Shown here piece by piece: positions 1-10,257 of a DNA stretch of 64,000 nucleotides (the first letter of the stretch is position 1; the number at the start of each line of letters is the position of its first letter). Both the position numbers and the translations under genes were made by a program. This DNA is from Metaphire vulgaris (Eukaryota > Annelida > Clitellata > Crassiclitellata > Megascolecidae), in NCBI GenBank assembly GCA_018105865.1, contig CM030861.1:5390684-5454683 (forward strand), read 5' to 3'. Below the pieces are notes generated by a model that was not told the origin of the DNA, made no database searches, and saw nothing but the letters and a program-made list of their open reading frames with translations.

Positions 1-60
1 TTTTTCGTAGAATTAAATATTCAGAAACACTCCAATAGCAGGTTTAGTGATGCGATGGTC

Positions 61-290
61 CAGATATGTTCTTGGGTCCATTTTTTAGAACCCAATCCAA
101 ACCAAAATTTCTCCATCACAACCCAACCCAACCCATGCCCGTAATATGATTACTTGACTCAACCCAATCTAACCCACCGTAACACATTACAATTTCTTAA
201 ACCATGACTTATTTTCTGACCCAACCCACCATTAACATGGAAAATTCTGACCCAACCCAACCCAATCCAACTCATCCCAACCCATGGATT
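61..290. repeat. Degenerate CCCAA-rich low-complexity repeat
   Basis: Many imperfect copies of CCCAA/CCCAAC are scattered through this stretch, for example around 120-150 and 240-285. The phase is irregular, so this is a decayed simple repeat and not a telomeric array. Confidence 0.6.
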
Positions 291-295
291 AACGC

Positions 296-580
296 TAGGG
301 GCGGTTCCACGTTGGGCATGACTGGGGGTGCATCCCCCACCAGCCTTTGTTTGCTTGTCAACCTTTTCGGCTGGGTTTTAATCGGTTAAACTGCTAATGA
401 CGTTTATTTACTTGTCAGCCTTTTCTAGCAGGGTTTAGTCGATCAAACGGAGAAACTCTGCTAATGACAATTTTTGCTTTTCAACCTTTGCAAGTTTGCG
501 TAATTGCATAATTGCATGCCCCCATCAACTTCCTAGAAATTCATTGCATCCCACACCAAGAATTCTTGGAACCGCCACTG
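296..580. mobile_element. hAT-type MITE, family 1 (CAGTGGCGGTTCCA ends)
   Basis: The left end reads like a diverged CAGTGGCGGTTCCA and the right end is its inverted form, TGGAACCGCCACTG, ending at 580. The flanking 8-mers, attaacgc (288-295) and gttaaccc (581-588), match at 6 of 8 positions and so look like an aged 8-bp target-site duplication (TSD), as hAT elements make. The interior has no coding capacity and carries copies of the TTTGCTTGTCA motif that recurs in most MITEs of this window. Confidence 0.65.
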
Positions 581-905
581 GTTAACCCGACCATGGACAT
601 CTCTGCGATGGTCATCTCTGGTAGGCCTATTGACCATTCGTCAGTTCCAGTCCATTTTTATTGCAAGAAATCGGTAGGTGGAGCGACATTCCAACTAACT
701 ACAACTAACTGACATCAATAATAATAGTGCAGCTGAATTCATAGGAAATCCGACAACGATATGTATATGCATAGATGCCATTTTATAAAAGACTAATTTT
801 CATTATATGTTGAATGCTAATTCGTAGAAGTTTTCATGTCTTCTATGTTGATTACTTCTGCTGTCGTTCTATCATTTTCCGAACGTATATGCAATGACTA
901 ATAAA

Positions 906-947
906 TTTTACGATTTATAAAAAAATAATGACAAAAGTTTATCGCTC
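906..947 (+). repeat. 42-bp direct repeat, first copy
   Basis: These 42 bases are identical to 1979-2020, and similarity continues weakly for another 15-20 bases beyond both copies. The copies lie 1073 bp apart in the same orientation. No element class is recognised. Confidence 0.7.
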
Positions 948-1589
948 TACAAACTCTTAGTAAAGGCTGGCTACTACAACAAGACGATGCAAATCTCTCT
1001 TTTAGTTCAGTTACAGTATGTCCAAATTAGAACATACATCATTTTTATATGTAACAAAAAATAGCAATAGTTGATCTCAAATAGATTCTTATTAATTTAG
1101 TCTCTGGAAAATGATCGTTTTACCCACACTGACAGGAAGTGTCGGCAAGATCCGTAAGAAAATGGTCATGTTGGGAAACGTGAGATGGTTTAAATGACTA
1201 AACTTTAGAGTTTCACGTAGATTAAGAAACTGATTAGACTCCGATTTAAATAAAACTCACCTAAAATAACTAATCCCCATCTTTTTAATTATTGTTAAAA
1301 GGACTGCCAATTTCAACAGTGCTGTGTTTCGCTTTCTATTTGCTGCACAAGAGTTTCTTTTGGAGACAAAATAATCAATTTAGAAATGATTACTCTAATA
1401 GGCCTAAAGGAGATATCAAATTTATTTTGCACTCTTGTCGATTGATGGCGAAGAATGGCAAATGTGTACACTTTTCTTTCAAACTTTATATGTCTTGAAA
1501 AAATTATGTAACCTTATTAAAAGTAGTTGTTTTTTTAACCAGTAAATTCACGCAATTAGGGATAATATCTTTCTCCCATCGGGCGATCA

Positions 1590-1975
1590 AATTGAATCAA
1601 CGCAATTAATTATGAACGGTCAAAATCTAGCCATCGTCAAGTTTTTGGGCGTGACGGCGGTTTCGGATGACAAAACTGTCAAAACAAAAGGAGCACCCAA
1701 GTCTTCGTTTCAATTTAATATACCAATTGCTAAATTTGAACACAATATTCAACTTCTTTCACTAATAAAAGTGGTGGTGACAAATGACCGGTTTTTGCCA
1801 TGCCTTTTTCCATTTTAAATAATATATGTATTATAGTTAGTAGAACAGTAAAAGGTTTGCTATCATTTTGATTATTTGTAAAAGCGTCATCTCAATTATA
1901 ATTGTTGAAAATTTGGCGCCCCTCAAGCGTGCGCCCCTCTTGAGTTCGCGGAGTTCTCCTGTCAAACAATTGATC
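1590..1975. mobile_element. Decayed PIF/Harbinger-type MITE
   Basis: The segment resembles the better preserved MITEs at 44999-45412 and 48896-49316. It has an AATTAATTATGAAC-like left end, then the GTGGTGGTGACAAATGACC block and the CTTGAGTTCGCGG...CTGTCAAAC block in the same order. The ends are too eroded to define a TSD. Confidence 0.4.
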
Positions 1976-1978
1976 AAC

Positions 1979-2020
1979 TTTTACGATTTATAAAAAAATA
2001 ATGACAAAAGTTTATCGCTC
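1979..2020 (+). repeat. 42-bp direct repeat, second copy
   Basis: This is an exact copy of 906-947. The 1-kb interval between them may be a small tandem duplication whose other parts have decayed. Confidence 0.7.
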
Positions 2021-2985
2021 AAACCTCTTCAAAGGCTAAAGGTTTTATTGCAAAAATATTGATTGCCTTAATTAACGACCTCTGGACAGACACCCCCTTT
2101 ATAGTTATGTGTGTCCTCAGACAAAATTCTGAAGCAAAAGTTTGTGACTTTTCTCAAGTTTGTTGTTTTAACAACATCATTGACTAAAGTTTGTGATCTC
2201 ATTTTATAACAACTCGTGCCTACGCAATTCTGTGCATTTCCGAGGCGAACGACTGATTCAGGATTCACTTACAACTATCTGCTATATAATATATTTAGTA
2301 TAATTCATTCACGAGTCACGACACAACGGATACAACAAGTTTTGAAATCATAATGCTTAAAATTGAAGCTCATCATTCTTATTTCTCTGATGGAAATTAT
2401 TAGCTCAATTAGACTGTTACTGCAAATGAACAGAGGAAACTTGCCCGAAGCAAATACACTCGCTGAAAAGTCTTCCCGAGAAACCTTTATTCTGCTATAA
2501 TGAATGACGCAAGTCATGTTGAGAGAAAGAGAGGAGAAGCCACACGAATACGCTGACCTGCATAGACACTCGAAGTCTTTGATACGGACGTGTCTTCAGA
2601 CAAGCACAGCACACGTATGTTAATGGTGCTAACGGTACGCGAACGTCTAAGTCACTATCCCTAAGGCTAAACAGTGGGCAGGCAAGTCCGTATTAATATT
2701 CAGTTGAGGGGCTATCAGTTTCACATATCTATAGATACTTATCATTCCTTGTCGACGATTGTATTTCGTCGATTAATATTTCCTCCAATAAAATTTTTAT
2801 AATAAAAATATTAATAATAAGATGACTTTCAAGACTATTCGATATCCAGACCTTCTTGTAATCTTACGTAAAAAGAAAAAGTCTGAAAACACAAAAAGTG
2901 TGGCACAGTACTGTATATTGTTGTGCATTATAAAGTCTTAAGCTTAGCTATACTCGAAACGTAGTATCCGTAGAAAATGCATATG

Positions 2986-3294
2986 CAGAGGCGTCATTTG
3001 GCTGGCTGAGGGGCCGTGGCCCCCAAGAAAATTAAAAAAATAATTTATTATGTATTAATGTGCAAAATATCGTTAAAAATACCAAAAATTTGCCCAAAAA
3101 ATATAAAAATTGCAAATTTGCCAAAATTGACCCAAAAAGTGTTAAAAATTGGCAAATAATTGCCTAAAATTTGAAAAAAATTGCCTAAAATTTGCACAAA
3201 TTGCCTAAAATTTGCACACATTTGCCAAAATTTTTCAAAAGTTTGGCAAAAAGTTGTCTCGCTCCCCCAAGAAAAGTGTGAAATGACGCTACTG
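2986..3294. mobile_element. hAT-type MITE, family 6, with internal TTGCCAAAATTTGC minisatellite
   Basis: The left end is CAGAGGCGTCATTT and the right end is AAATGACGCTACTG, which are inverted copies. The element sits between perfect 8-bp TSDs, tgcatatg, at 2978-2985 and 3295-3302. The centre is a degenerate array of units like ATTGCCTAAAATTTGCACA. The unit B copy (16814-17276) kept the insertion site, but its array is longer. Confidence 0.8.
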
Positions 3295-3524
3295 TGCATA
3301 TGCCGATAATCATAATCGCAGAGAAAGAGAGAGAAAAAGAGAGATTGTAGAAAGTGATAAAATGAAAACCCTTTGCCGCAATTTCAAATATTTCTTTAAT
3401 TTTCGAAGTCAACGAATCAATCCATTAATTTCTATGGCGCCACTATTGTAATGCCCATGGCATCATCAGCTGATGGATCGAGTACCTCCATTCGTCTTTA
3501 GCACTTTTCTTCCGAGCGTTAAGT

Positions 3525-3677
3525 CAGTGTTTTATCCAGGTCTGCGGGGAGGGGAGATTTTCCCCCTAAAACCTCAAAATCTCCCCTCAAATCCGAACAT
3601 TGAAATTGCTTGCATTGAACCGTGCCTCTTTCCCTTTAGCAAAGTCAATTCAGGCCTGGATTTTGGATAAAACACTG
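3525..3677. mobile_element. hAT-type MITE, family 3 (CAGTGTTTTATCCAGGCCTG ends)
   Basis: This is a 153-bp element with inverted ends CAGTGTTTTATCCAGG and CCTGGATTTTGGATAAAACACTG. It is flanked by a perfect 8-bp TSD, cgttaagt (3517-3524 and 3678-3685). It ends 40 bp upstream of the splice acceptor of the first receptor gene. Confidence 0.8.
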
Positions 3678-3699
3678 CGTTAAGTTCAATCGCAAAGTT

Positions 3700-3717
3700 A
3701 ATCTGTGTTCTTTTCAG
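3700..3717 (+). other. Probable 3' splice acceptor of a 5'UTR intron (GPCR 1)
   Basis: A pyrimidine-rich tract ends in CTGTGTTCTTTTCAG, with AG at 3716-3717, 22 bp before the ATG at 3740. The same acceptor is kept in the unit B pseudogene (CAG ending at 17540). The upstream non-coding exon was not identified. Confidence 0.55.
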
Positions 3718-3739
3718 CGGCGCTTTTTACCTGGTACCC

Positions 3740-4774
3740 ATGGAAAGCGTCAACGAAACATCGTTCAGTTCAACCAATCTGTTCAACGAGTCATCATTCA
3801 CAAGCTACAGAGGAAAACCTTTGCGCACGAAGATTATCTACTGCGCCATATCAACGTTCGGATTCATCTCAAACGTGTTCGTGATCGTCGTCATATTACT
3901 CTATCGACCAATGAGGAAACAACTGACCAACGTTTTCATCGTCAACCAGAGTTCTATGGACGCCGCAGCGGCGGTCTTTCTCTTTCTCTCCGTAGTTGCT
4001 GATACGAGGTACTACAAGAAGACAAAGGGCAACGCAGCCGACGAATTCACCTGTTTGATCTGGGAAGCGGGGTTGTTTCAGTGGGGTACGCTCGTTGCCT
4101 CTGCCTACGGGATTGCTGCGATGACCCTGGAAAAGTTTCTGGCCGTCGTTCATCCGATCATGTACAAGGTGAACTTCAGTCGGAACCGAATGGCCGTCGC
4201 AGCGGTTCTCGCCACGCCGTGGATTATCGGCTTCGCGATAAACGTCGGCGTCGTCAGTTCGACGACGGAAATCGACTCTCAACAGGAGTGTGCCGTCTTC
4301 TCGCTCTGGCCGAGCGAATCGGTGCAGAACGGAATCGGAGTGCTGACGGTGATCCTGGAGTACTTCGTCCCGCTGTTTCTGCTGACGTTCTTCTACGTAA
4401 AGATGGCGCTGGTTTTGCATCGCAAGGTGGAACCGGGGCAGGACCAGACGAAGCAGGGCGAAGCGAAACGGAACGAGACGATGGCTCGAGCCAGAACCAA
4501 CGTCATCAAGACCCTGATACTGGTCGGCGTACTGTTCGTAGTCTGTTGGACTCTGAACACATTCTATCTGCTACTCACCTTCCTCGGTTATCCTGGCGTG
4601 CGTTTGGAGGGCGATTTCTACAATTTCACCGTGTATATGGTGTTTCTGAACTGTTGCGTCAATCCGATCGTCTACATACTGAAGTATAAACACTTTCAGA
4701 TTGCGGTTCGCTATCTTATCTGTCGCCAACGAGTGACTGATGATAGCGGCAGCACTCAAACTGCGTGCCAGTAG
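3740..4774 (+). CDS. Rhodopsin-class (class A) GPCR, receptor 1
   Basis: This encodes a 344-residue seven-transmembrane receptor in a single open exon. Visible landmarks are N-glycosylation sites in the N-terminus (NETS, NESS), Asn45 of TM1 (GFISN), Asp74 of TM2 (SSMDAAAA), Cys105 and Cys184 for the TM3-ECL2 disulfide, Pro211 in TM5, CWTL at 269-272 in TM6, and NPIVY at 308-312 in TM7. A helix-8 segment carries Cys327, a possible palmitoylation site. The E/DRY box is EKF (131-133) and the usual CWxP proline is Leu. The ICL3 stretch KRNETMARAR is shared with receptors 2 and 3. Class A membership is clear. The ligand is unknown, and a peptide or chemosensory receptor of a lineage-specific expansion is likely. 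The start was chosen because the ATG follows the conserved acceptor and because the unit B copy shares it. PolyA signals follow at 4936. Confidence 0.93.
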   Translation: MESVNETSFSSTNLFNESSFTSYRGKPLRTKIIYCAISTFGFISNVFVIVVILLYRPMRKQLTNVFIVNQSSMDAAAAVFLFLSVVADTRYYKKTKGNAADEFTCLIWEAGLFQWGTLVASAYGIAAMTLEKFLAVVHPIMYKVNFSRNRMAVAAVLATPWIIGFAINVGVVSSTTEIDSQQECAVFSLWPSESVQNGIGVLTVILEYFVPLFLLTFFYVKMALVLHRKVEPGQDQTKQGEAKRNETMARARTNVIKTLILVGVLFVVCWTLNTFYLLLTFLGYPGVRLEGDFYNFTVYMVFLNCCVNPIVYILKYKHFQIAVRYLICRQRVTDDSGSTQTACQ

Positions 4775-4935
4775 AATGGAAAGCCCAGTTTGGATGATTT
4801 CGATTGCTCGCCGTAGATGGCAGCACTTTGCACTATGAAAAATGACAACGCGTACAGACTAGATTAGAATATGTTCACAGCTCCCAAACTGGACCGTTTC
4901 CATAGTGGATGTTTACTTTAAAAAACGCTAAGACC

Positions 4936-4947
4936 AATAAAAATAAA
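4936..4947 (+). terminator. Polyadenylation signals of GPCR 1
   Basis: Overlapping AATAAA hexamers lie about 160 bp after the stop codon. The same sequence is retained downstream of the unit B pseudogene (about 18445). Confidence 0.55.
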
Positions 4948-5296
4948 ATTACATTTATTCACGCTATTTAGCATTTAATACAAAGAGGAACACGACGCAC
5001 TTTGTTCCTCGTGAGAGCGAGTAATCGAGCTCAGAACCCAGTTCGTGTTCTTCTCATCATCTGATCCTGGCCATACCAAAAATATTAGGCATATAACTTG
5101 TCTTGGAGAAACTGTTCAATCACAAGTATATGTAAACTCTTCTTACTTCAAAAAAGTGATTGGAATTAAGCCCCACTTCCCCTTCTTCGCACACACTGAT
5201 CCCCTTTACAAACACTTAGTCGTAAAGTTCGAGATCATTCTTTGGCCTCTGCAGAAAGTTCTTGCCTGTTTTTGTCCCAAACGCTCCAAGAAGCAG

Positions 5297-5401
5297 GTCG
5301 ATTAAGTCACGGACGATTAAGTCACTGACTATTAAGTCACGGACGATTAGGTCACGGACTATTAGGTCACTCCGATTAGGTCATGGACGATTAGGCCACG
5401 G
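5297..5401 (+). repeat. Short minisatellite, unit about 16 bp (GGACGATTAAGTCAC)
   Basis: About seven imperfect units of GGACGATTAAGTCAC/GGACTATTAGGTCAC lie head to tail. Unit B has only a single unit at the corresponding place (about 18805-18820), so copy number changed after the duplication. Confidence 0.75.
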
Positions 5402-6240
5402 ATCATTGCTGAAAGAGAAAGCCATCATCATCATCATCAACATCATCATCAATCATCGAACTTCTATAGCGCTATTTTAATAATGGTCTTGACATCAGTC
5501 GATTGTCGCTCCTTGGTTTGAGTCGTAATCCCCCATTGTCGAATCCAATAAGCCAGTCCGATTTTCCAGTCCCGGTTATTTTAGTTGTAATGCTTAGTTA
5601 AAGTCAAATCCTACAGTATCTCTCACGTTCTGAGGTCTTTGAAGTGAAATCTAAGCATGGACTAGAGTGGAATTTATTGTTGATGAAGGAGGTTAAGAAC
5701 TGTTTGATCTCTGAGAGAGAATATTATTGTTTTTGATAAGAACCAGATATATTTTATGTATTATTATGTATTATGTTTTGACTTGCGTTTTGCCAAGGTT
5801 AATTTTAAGAAGTGACGTTGTATAAGTTGTATTGTATTGTATCAGAAACGCAGTACATAGTGAATATAGAAAGCTACTGTTGAGTGTTGATGGTCACAGC
5901 ACTGTTAGTACAGCACAGCCAAAGACGAGGGCGTTTTTCAAAGGGTGAGGATATGACTTCTCGAATGTGTGGCATTTTGTCTGCCTTTGAAAACCTTCCA
6001 CCCGAAATAAGAATCCTCTTTCTTTGGGGGGAGATGAATTCCACGGGAATGATCCGTCTCAGAAGAATGCACGATCACCGAGATGGGTTAAGCGGCCTCG
6101 GGACATCGAAGTCGGGAGAAGAAGACGATTCTAAGTGTCGACCGTAGGATAGAATCATCGCAATAAAATTCGCTTTTATCGTTCAGATAAGCTTAAGTCG
6201 AATACGGATGGAACAGGAATAGTAGGCCTATAGAGCTATG
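5402..6240. other. Unit A-specific spacer, no gene recognised
   Basis: A short CATCATCATCAACATCATC tract lies near 5425-5450. The longest open frame (5884-6147) shows no recognisable domain and is not treated as coding. No counterpart exists in unit B. Confidence 0.4.

Positions 6241-6321
<81 letters not shown>
6241..6321 (+). repeat. (TAA)n microsatellite
   Basis: There are about 27 uninterrupted TAA units. Confidence 0.95.
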
Positions 6322-6474
6322 CTCCTTCTTTAGGTGCTGTGTATTTCTACGTTAGCGACCATGGATTTCCACTTTGTTCTATCTTGACATCCTCTTATTA
6401 GTTCGATGTTATTCAATATTCCCTCAATTCCTTCTCGTAGGCAGTCTACAAATGATGTCACTATAGAAAGAACG

Positions 6475-6576
6475 TTTGCAGACAGCAGGGCGATCTCTCA
6501 GGCTCTCAGTTCAAAAGGTCAAATTGTGAATTTGACCTTTTGTCATCGACCTGAGAGGTCGCCCTCCAGATGCAAT
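6475..6576. other. Long imperfect hairpin (nested inverted repeat)
   Basis: The inner stem is AAAAGGTCAAATT (6513-6525) paired perfectly with AATTTGACCTTTT (6529-6541) across a 3-nt loop. The outer stem AGGGCGATCTCTCAGG (6487-6502) pairs at 15 of 16 positions with 6550-6565. Weaker pairing (TTGCA...GGGC) extends further. The structure could be a fold-back element or a miRNA-precursor-like hairpin, and the sequence does not settle which. Confidence 0.6.
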
Positions 6577-6947
6577 TTCGCTATTCCTACGAAATACTTT
6601 CTTGAAGAAACACCGAAGTTCAGCCACTTGCAGCTATTTATCAACCCTCCCAACCGCCGGGTGATAAATCATCAGCCTCTGTGAGACTGTCACCAGTCAC
6701 TGACCACCACCCACCGCCACCCATACGTAGAGTTTCGGGTTCCAAAGCGAGAGAGAGAGAGATGCATTGCAGTGTGTCCATACCGAGGCGATGACTGACA
6801 TAACTGAAACTTTTTGGACGTACGATCCATAGTCCATAGACCAAATTAAATCATAAATTCCTCATGAATGATCCTGAAATTTGCGCCCCTTCTAAATTTG
6901 CGCCCTGTGCCTAGGCACCGTAGGTACCGCCCTTTGTACAAACGGCT

Positions 6948-7097
6948 CTGTCGATATTGAAAAGCATCTGCCAGTCCACAGAAACAATTTCCTTAGATCC
7001 TCCTGTAACTTTTAGCATCCTCCGAGTCTATATTTCTGCATATCTTTGTATCATCGGCAAACTTTGAAATTTTGGATAGTACTCCTACATCGATATC

Positions 7098-7159
<62 letters not shown>

Positions 7160-7975
7160 AAAGAGCAATGGCCCAAGCACTGAGCCCTGAGGAACTTTAC
7201 TAATAACTATTGCCCATTCCAAATGGCCACACCTACTGCCAACCTTCTGTCTTCTTCCCTTCAAGTGCAACAGGTTGGTCAAGCATGAACGCCCCTTTGT
7301 AAATCCATGCTGACTATCTTTATCAATTTTATGCCTAGTCAAATATTCCAAAATGCTCTTTCTCGGTATTTTTTCCGTAACTTTACAGATTATAGAAGTT
7401 AGGATCACTGGTCTGTAATTGCTTGGTTCACTTCGTTTTCCCTTCTTGAACAGTGGGCTGACTAATGCATCTCTCTAGTCTTGTGGGTGGTACTTCTTCA
7501 GTTCTGAGTGATTCGTTGATTATCAATGCAATTGCATGTCCTATTTCATTTCGAACATCATAAAAAAACTTTGGATGTAAGCCATCTAATCCTGGGCTCT
7601 TGTCTGTCTTTAAATTGGTCAAAACCTTGATAACACATTCCCATGTACACACTATATCTGTTAGCATTTCTTCTTCGTTTCCATCGAACACAATTTTGGC
7701 TTCTGGCAAAGTATTTGTATTTTCTTATGTAAATACTGAACAAAAGTGGTTATTTAGAATCTGTGCAGTTTCTACATTTTCTGTTACTGCACATCCTGCA
7801 TTGTCCAAGAGGGGACCTACTGTGTCCTTTCGTGTCAACTTCCTATTACAATATTTGTAGAAACTTTTACTGTTCTGTTTTATATTTTTTCCCAACCTGC
7901 CTTCAAAATTTGCAATAGCCATCTTGTTAGTAACTGCTGACGCCATGGTCTTTCCGTATCCAGCGTTTCCCATTC
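6948..7975 (-). mobile_element. CR1-like non-LTR retrotransposon fragment (reverse transcriptase), unit A copy
   Basis: Three minus-strand frames carry successive parts of a LINE reverse transcriptase. 7725-7973 holds the region before the RT domain (FYKYCNRKL, ILNNHFCSVFT). 7428-7709 holds the fingers motif KSPGLDGLHPKFF and INESLRTEEVPPTRLE. 7100-7408 holds KVPQGSVLGPLLF. The FADD palm motif is visible near 7050-7065. The copy is broken by frameshifts, by deletions and by a (TA)n tract at 7101-7156. It is a dead element shared with unit B, so it predates the duplication. Confidence 0.85.
7101..7156. repeat. (TA)n microsatellite inside the LINE fragment
   Basis: There are about 28 TA units, absent from the unit B copy of the same LINE (near 19130). 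Confidence 0.95.
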
Positions 7976-8647
7976 TACATGTATGGGTTGGAAGATGGCA
8001 GTCGTTGATTACTGCACTTGTGGCAAGTCAGATGATCAGACAGGTCAGTCAGATCGGCGGGAAGCAAAGGTAGGCCTACTTGTTTGGTCCAAAGCTGTTT
8101 TGTTATCTAACATGTTGCTCCAGACTTGTTTGGGCCCAAGCTGTTTTGATATGTACATCGGATGTTGCTTCAGAGCGCCCGTGAATATCTTTACGGAATT
8201 GGTTGCACCGCGCCCGAGAGCTTTCGGGCAGCGCTAGAGAAAAAATCGTGTTTCGGACCGATTATTAGGACAATCGGAACACTCCAAGGCCAGACATCGA
8301 TTAATGTAACACTTGTTTTGCTAACAACGTTAAAATTTGACATAATAAGTATTGATAGCAAAATCATTATTCAGGCCACATTAATTATCTTTACGGAATT
8401 GGTTGTCGGGGCGGAATATGGCAAATTTGAGCATGGTGACGTCCGATTTGGAGCGACAGGCTGACGGAGGCAAAACAATCGGTGGTCTTCAAGACCCCGT
8501 TGGCGGAACAATCGGCAAAATTGCAATCACACAGGCAGTAATGCCGTTAAGCCGCTAACAAGCAGTAATGCCTACCACTCTAAATCACGCTATAGTTTTT
8601 GAACCAATGCAGATGCTCTTACATGTAGATGCTTCAAACAACCGCAG
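7976..8647. other. Repeat-derived spacer shared with unit B
   Basis: This matches 20050-20530 of unit B with several indels. ATCTTTACGGAATTGGTTG occurs twice (about 8189 and 8387), so part of it is an internal duplication. I see no gene. Confidence 0.4.
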
Positions 8648-8810
8648 CAGTGTTTTATCCAGACCCCAGGTCTTCGGTGGTGGGAGAAAATTACTTGGAT
8701 GGAGGGAAGAGACACGGTTCAGTGCAAACAATTTGTGTCACTGCTAAAATTTTTGGGAGGGGGAATTTTGAGGGAGCAATCTCCCCCTATCAGGCCTGGA
8801 TAGAACACTT
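8648..8810. mobile_element. hAT-type MITE, family 3, degraded
   Basis: The left end CAGTGTTTTATCCAGA and the right end CAGGCCTGGATAGAACACTT match the family 3 termini. No convincing TSD remains. The unit B counterpart is at 20532-20825. Confidence 0.6.
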
Positions 8811-9259
8811 CGAATGTTTACACTGAATCAATTATAATTATCTTGGAATTAAACATGCAGCATAATTTTCGAACACGGCCTCTTGCTTTCATATCTGACA
8901 ATGACTAGTATAGCGAGCGTGAAACTTAGAGGCAACTAGACCTATACCGACGTTTAGAATAATTATAACGTTACCTATAGTCCGATACGTTCGGTGTCTT
9001 TTACACGTCAATGATTAATGATTCGGCACGTAACGACCCACTTACTAGACGTCTTTGATAATATAATTATTAATCGATTCAGTAGTGAAGCTCTTTTGAT
9101 GCATCCGCCGCCGATACCTAATCAGACAAAGACTATCCAGCGATTACACCGACATGGCGTTGTAAAATTTATATTTACCGCAACAGACTGCTTTCATTCG
9201 ACGGAGGCGAGTGCGTGCCACTGCGTTTAGTGTATGCACGTAAGTGTATGCCCATTGCC

Positions 9260-9447
9260 CAGTGTTTTATTCAGGCCTGTTAGAAGAGGAGGTTTTCCTC
9301 CCAAAACCTCAATTTTCTTTCAAAAAAAATTCTCAGAACTTACACAAATTTGCATTGAACTGTGTCTTTTCTCCTCCGACCAAGTCGAATCCCCTCCCGA
9401 AAGCCTCAAATCCTCCCCCCAAGGCCTGGAGTCTGGATAAAACACTG
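9260..9447. mobile_element. hAT-type MITE, family 3
   Basis: The ends are CAGTGTTTTATTCAGGCCTG and GGCCTGGAGTCTGG followed by ATAAAACACTG. It is missing from the equivalent place in unit B (about 21238). It is closely related to the copy at 39208-39377. Confidence 0.65.
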
Positions 9448-9492
9448 CTTAGGCCTACATCTCGTTAAAGCGTCATCCGGTCATGCGATACT

Positions 9493-9809
9493 CAGTGGAG
9501 GTTCCAGGATTTCTTGGTGGGGGAATGAAATGAATTCATAGGAAGTTGGTGGGTGGAAAAGTTAGGTGAAAATCAATAAACTTTACGGTCTTTGCACGAT
9601 AAAAATGGCTGACAAGCAAAAAAGGCAATTTTTACCGAATTTTACTAGATTTTAGACCTACCGAAAAAAATGTTCACAAGCAAAAAGGTCACCTGCAGCA
9701 GTTTTATTCCTTCGTTTTACTTGACTTTACACAAAAATAGTTTGACTTGCGAAAAAACGTCCGGTGGAGCAATGCATCCCCATTCATCCCCCACGTGGAA
9801 CCGCCACTT
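9493..9809. mobile_element. hAT-type MITE, family 1
   Basis: The left end is CAGTGGAGGTTCCAGGA and the right end is TGGAACCGCCACT. The flanking 8-mers gcgatact and gcgataca match at 7 of 8 positions. The interior has several TGACAAGCAAAAA-type motifs. The unit B copy at 21258-21533 has lost its left terminus. Confidence 0.75.
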
Positions 9810-10257
9810 GCGATACAGCTGCTGCCAGTGGTTTGATAAGCAGTAGCGGCAAGGGAGAGGGAGAAGCCTGAAATACATGACCTAGGCATATGTTCAGATA
9901 ACACAATAAGAAAACATCACATTAAATTATAAGTTATCAAAATTCACTATGACACCATTTTGTTCATTTCATTTCCAAGTTTTAAAAACAAGACATGAAT
10001 CTGTTTTGAGACAATCAAACCGAGACGAATCAATTAATGGAAAGTGTGATCTACCAAAGATTACGGTTTCTTTATTAGACGAAAGTTTGCGCGCTTCTAT
10101 TAAAAAGTTTCAAAACAATGCATTTATTTTCACTCGAACCTTTAGACGTCGCTTGTCTGATGTGTAAGAATATGTCTAATATGATAAGAAAGCCTGGCTG
10201 TCATAATAAAGCAATAACGTAAAATTTATATGAAGACAACGTCTCTAAGATATATAA

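Noticed and set aside
61..290. Telomere-like CCCAA repeat
   Set aside because: Irregular phase and mixed units inside the window. It is not a telomeric array.
3896..4420. 174-residue minus-strand frame and 202-residue plus-strand frame overlapping receptor 1
   Set aside because: Shadows of the GC-rich receptor codons. No domains, and the corresponding frames are not kept in receptors 2 and 3.
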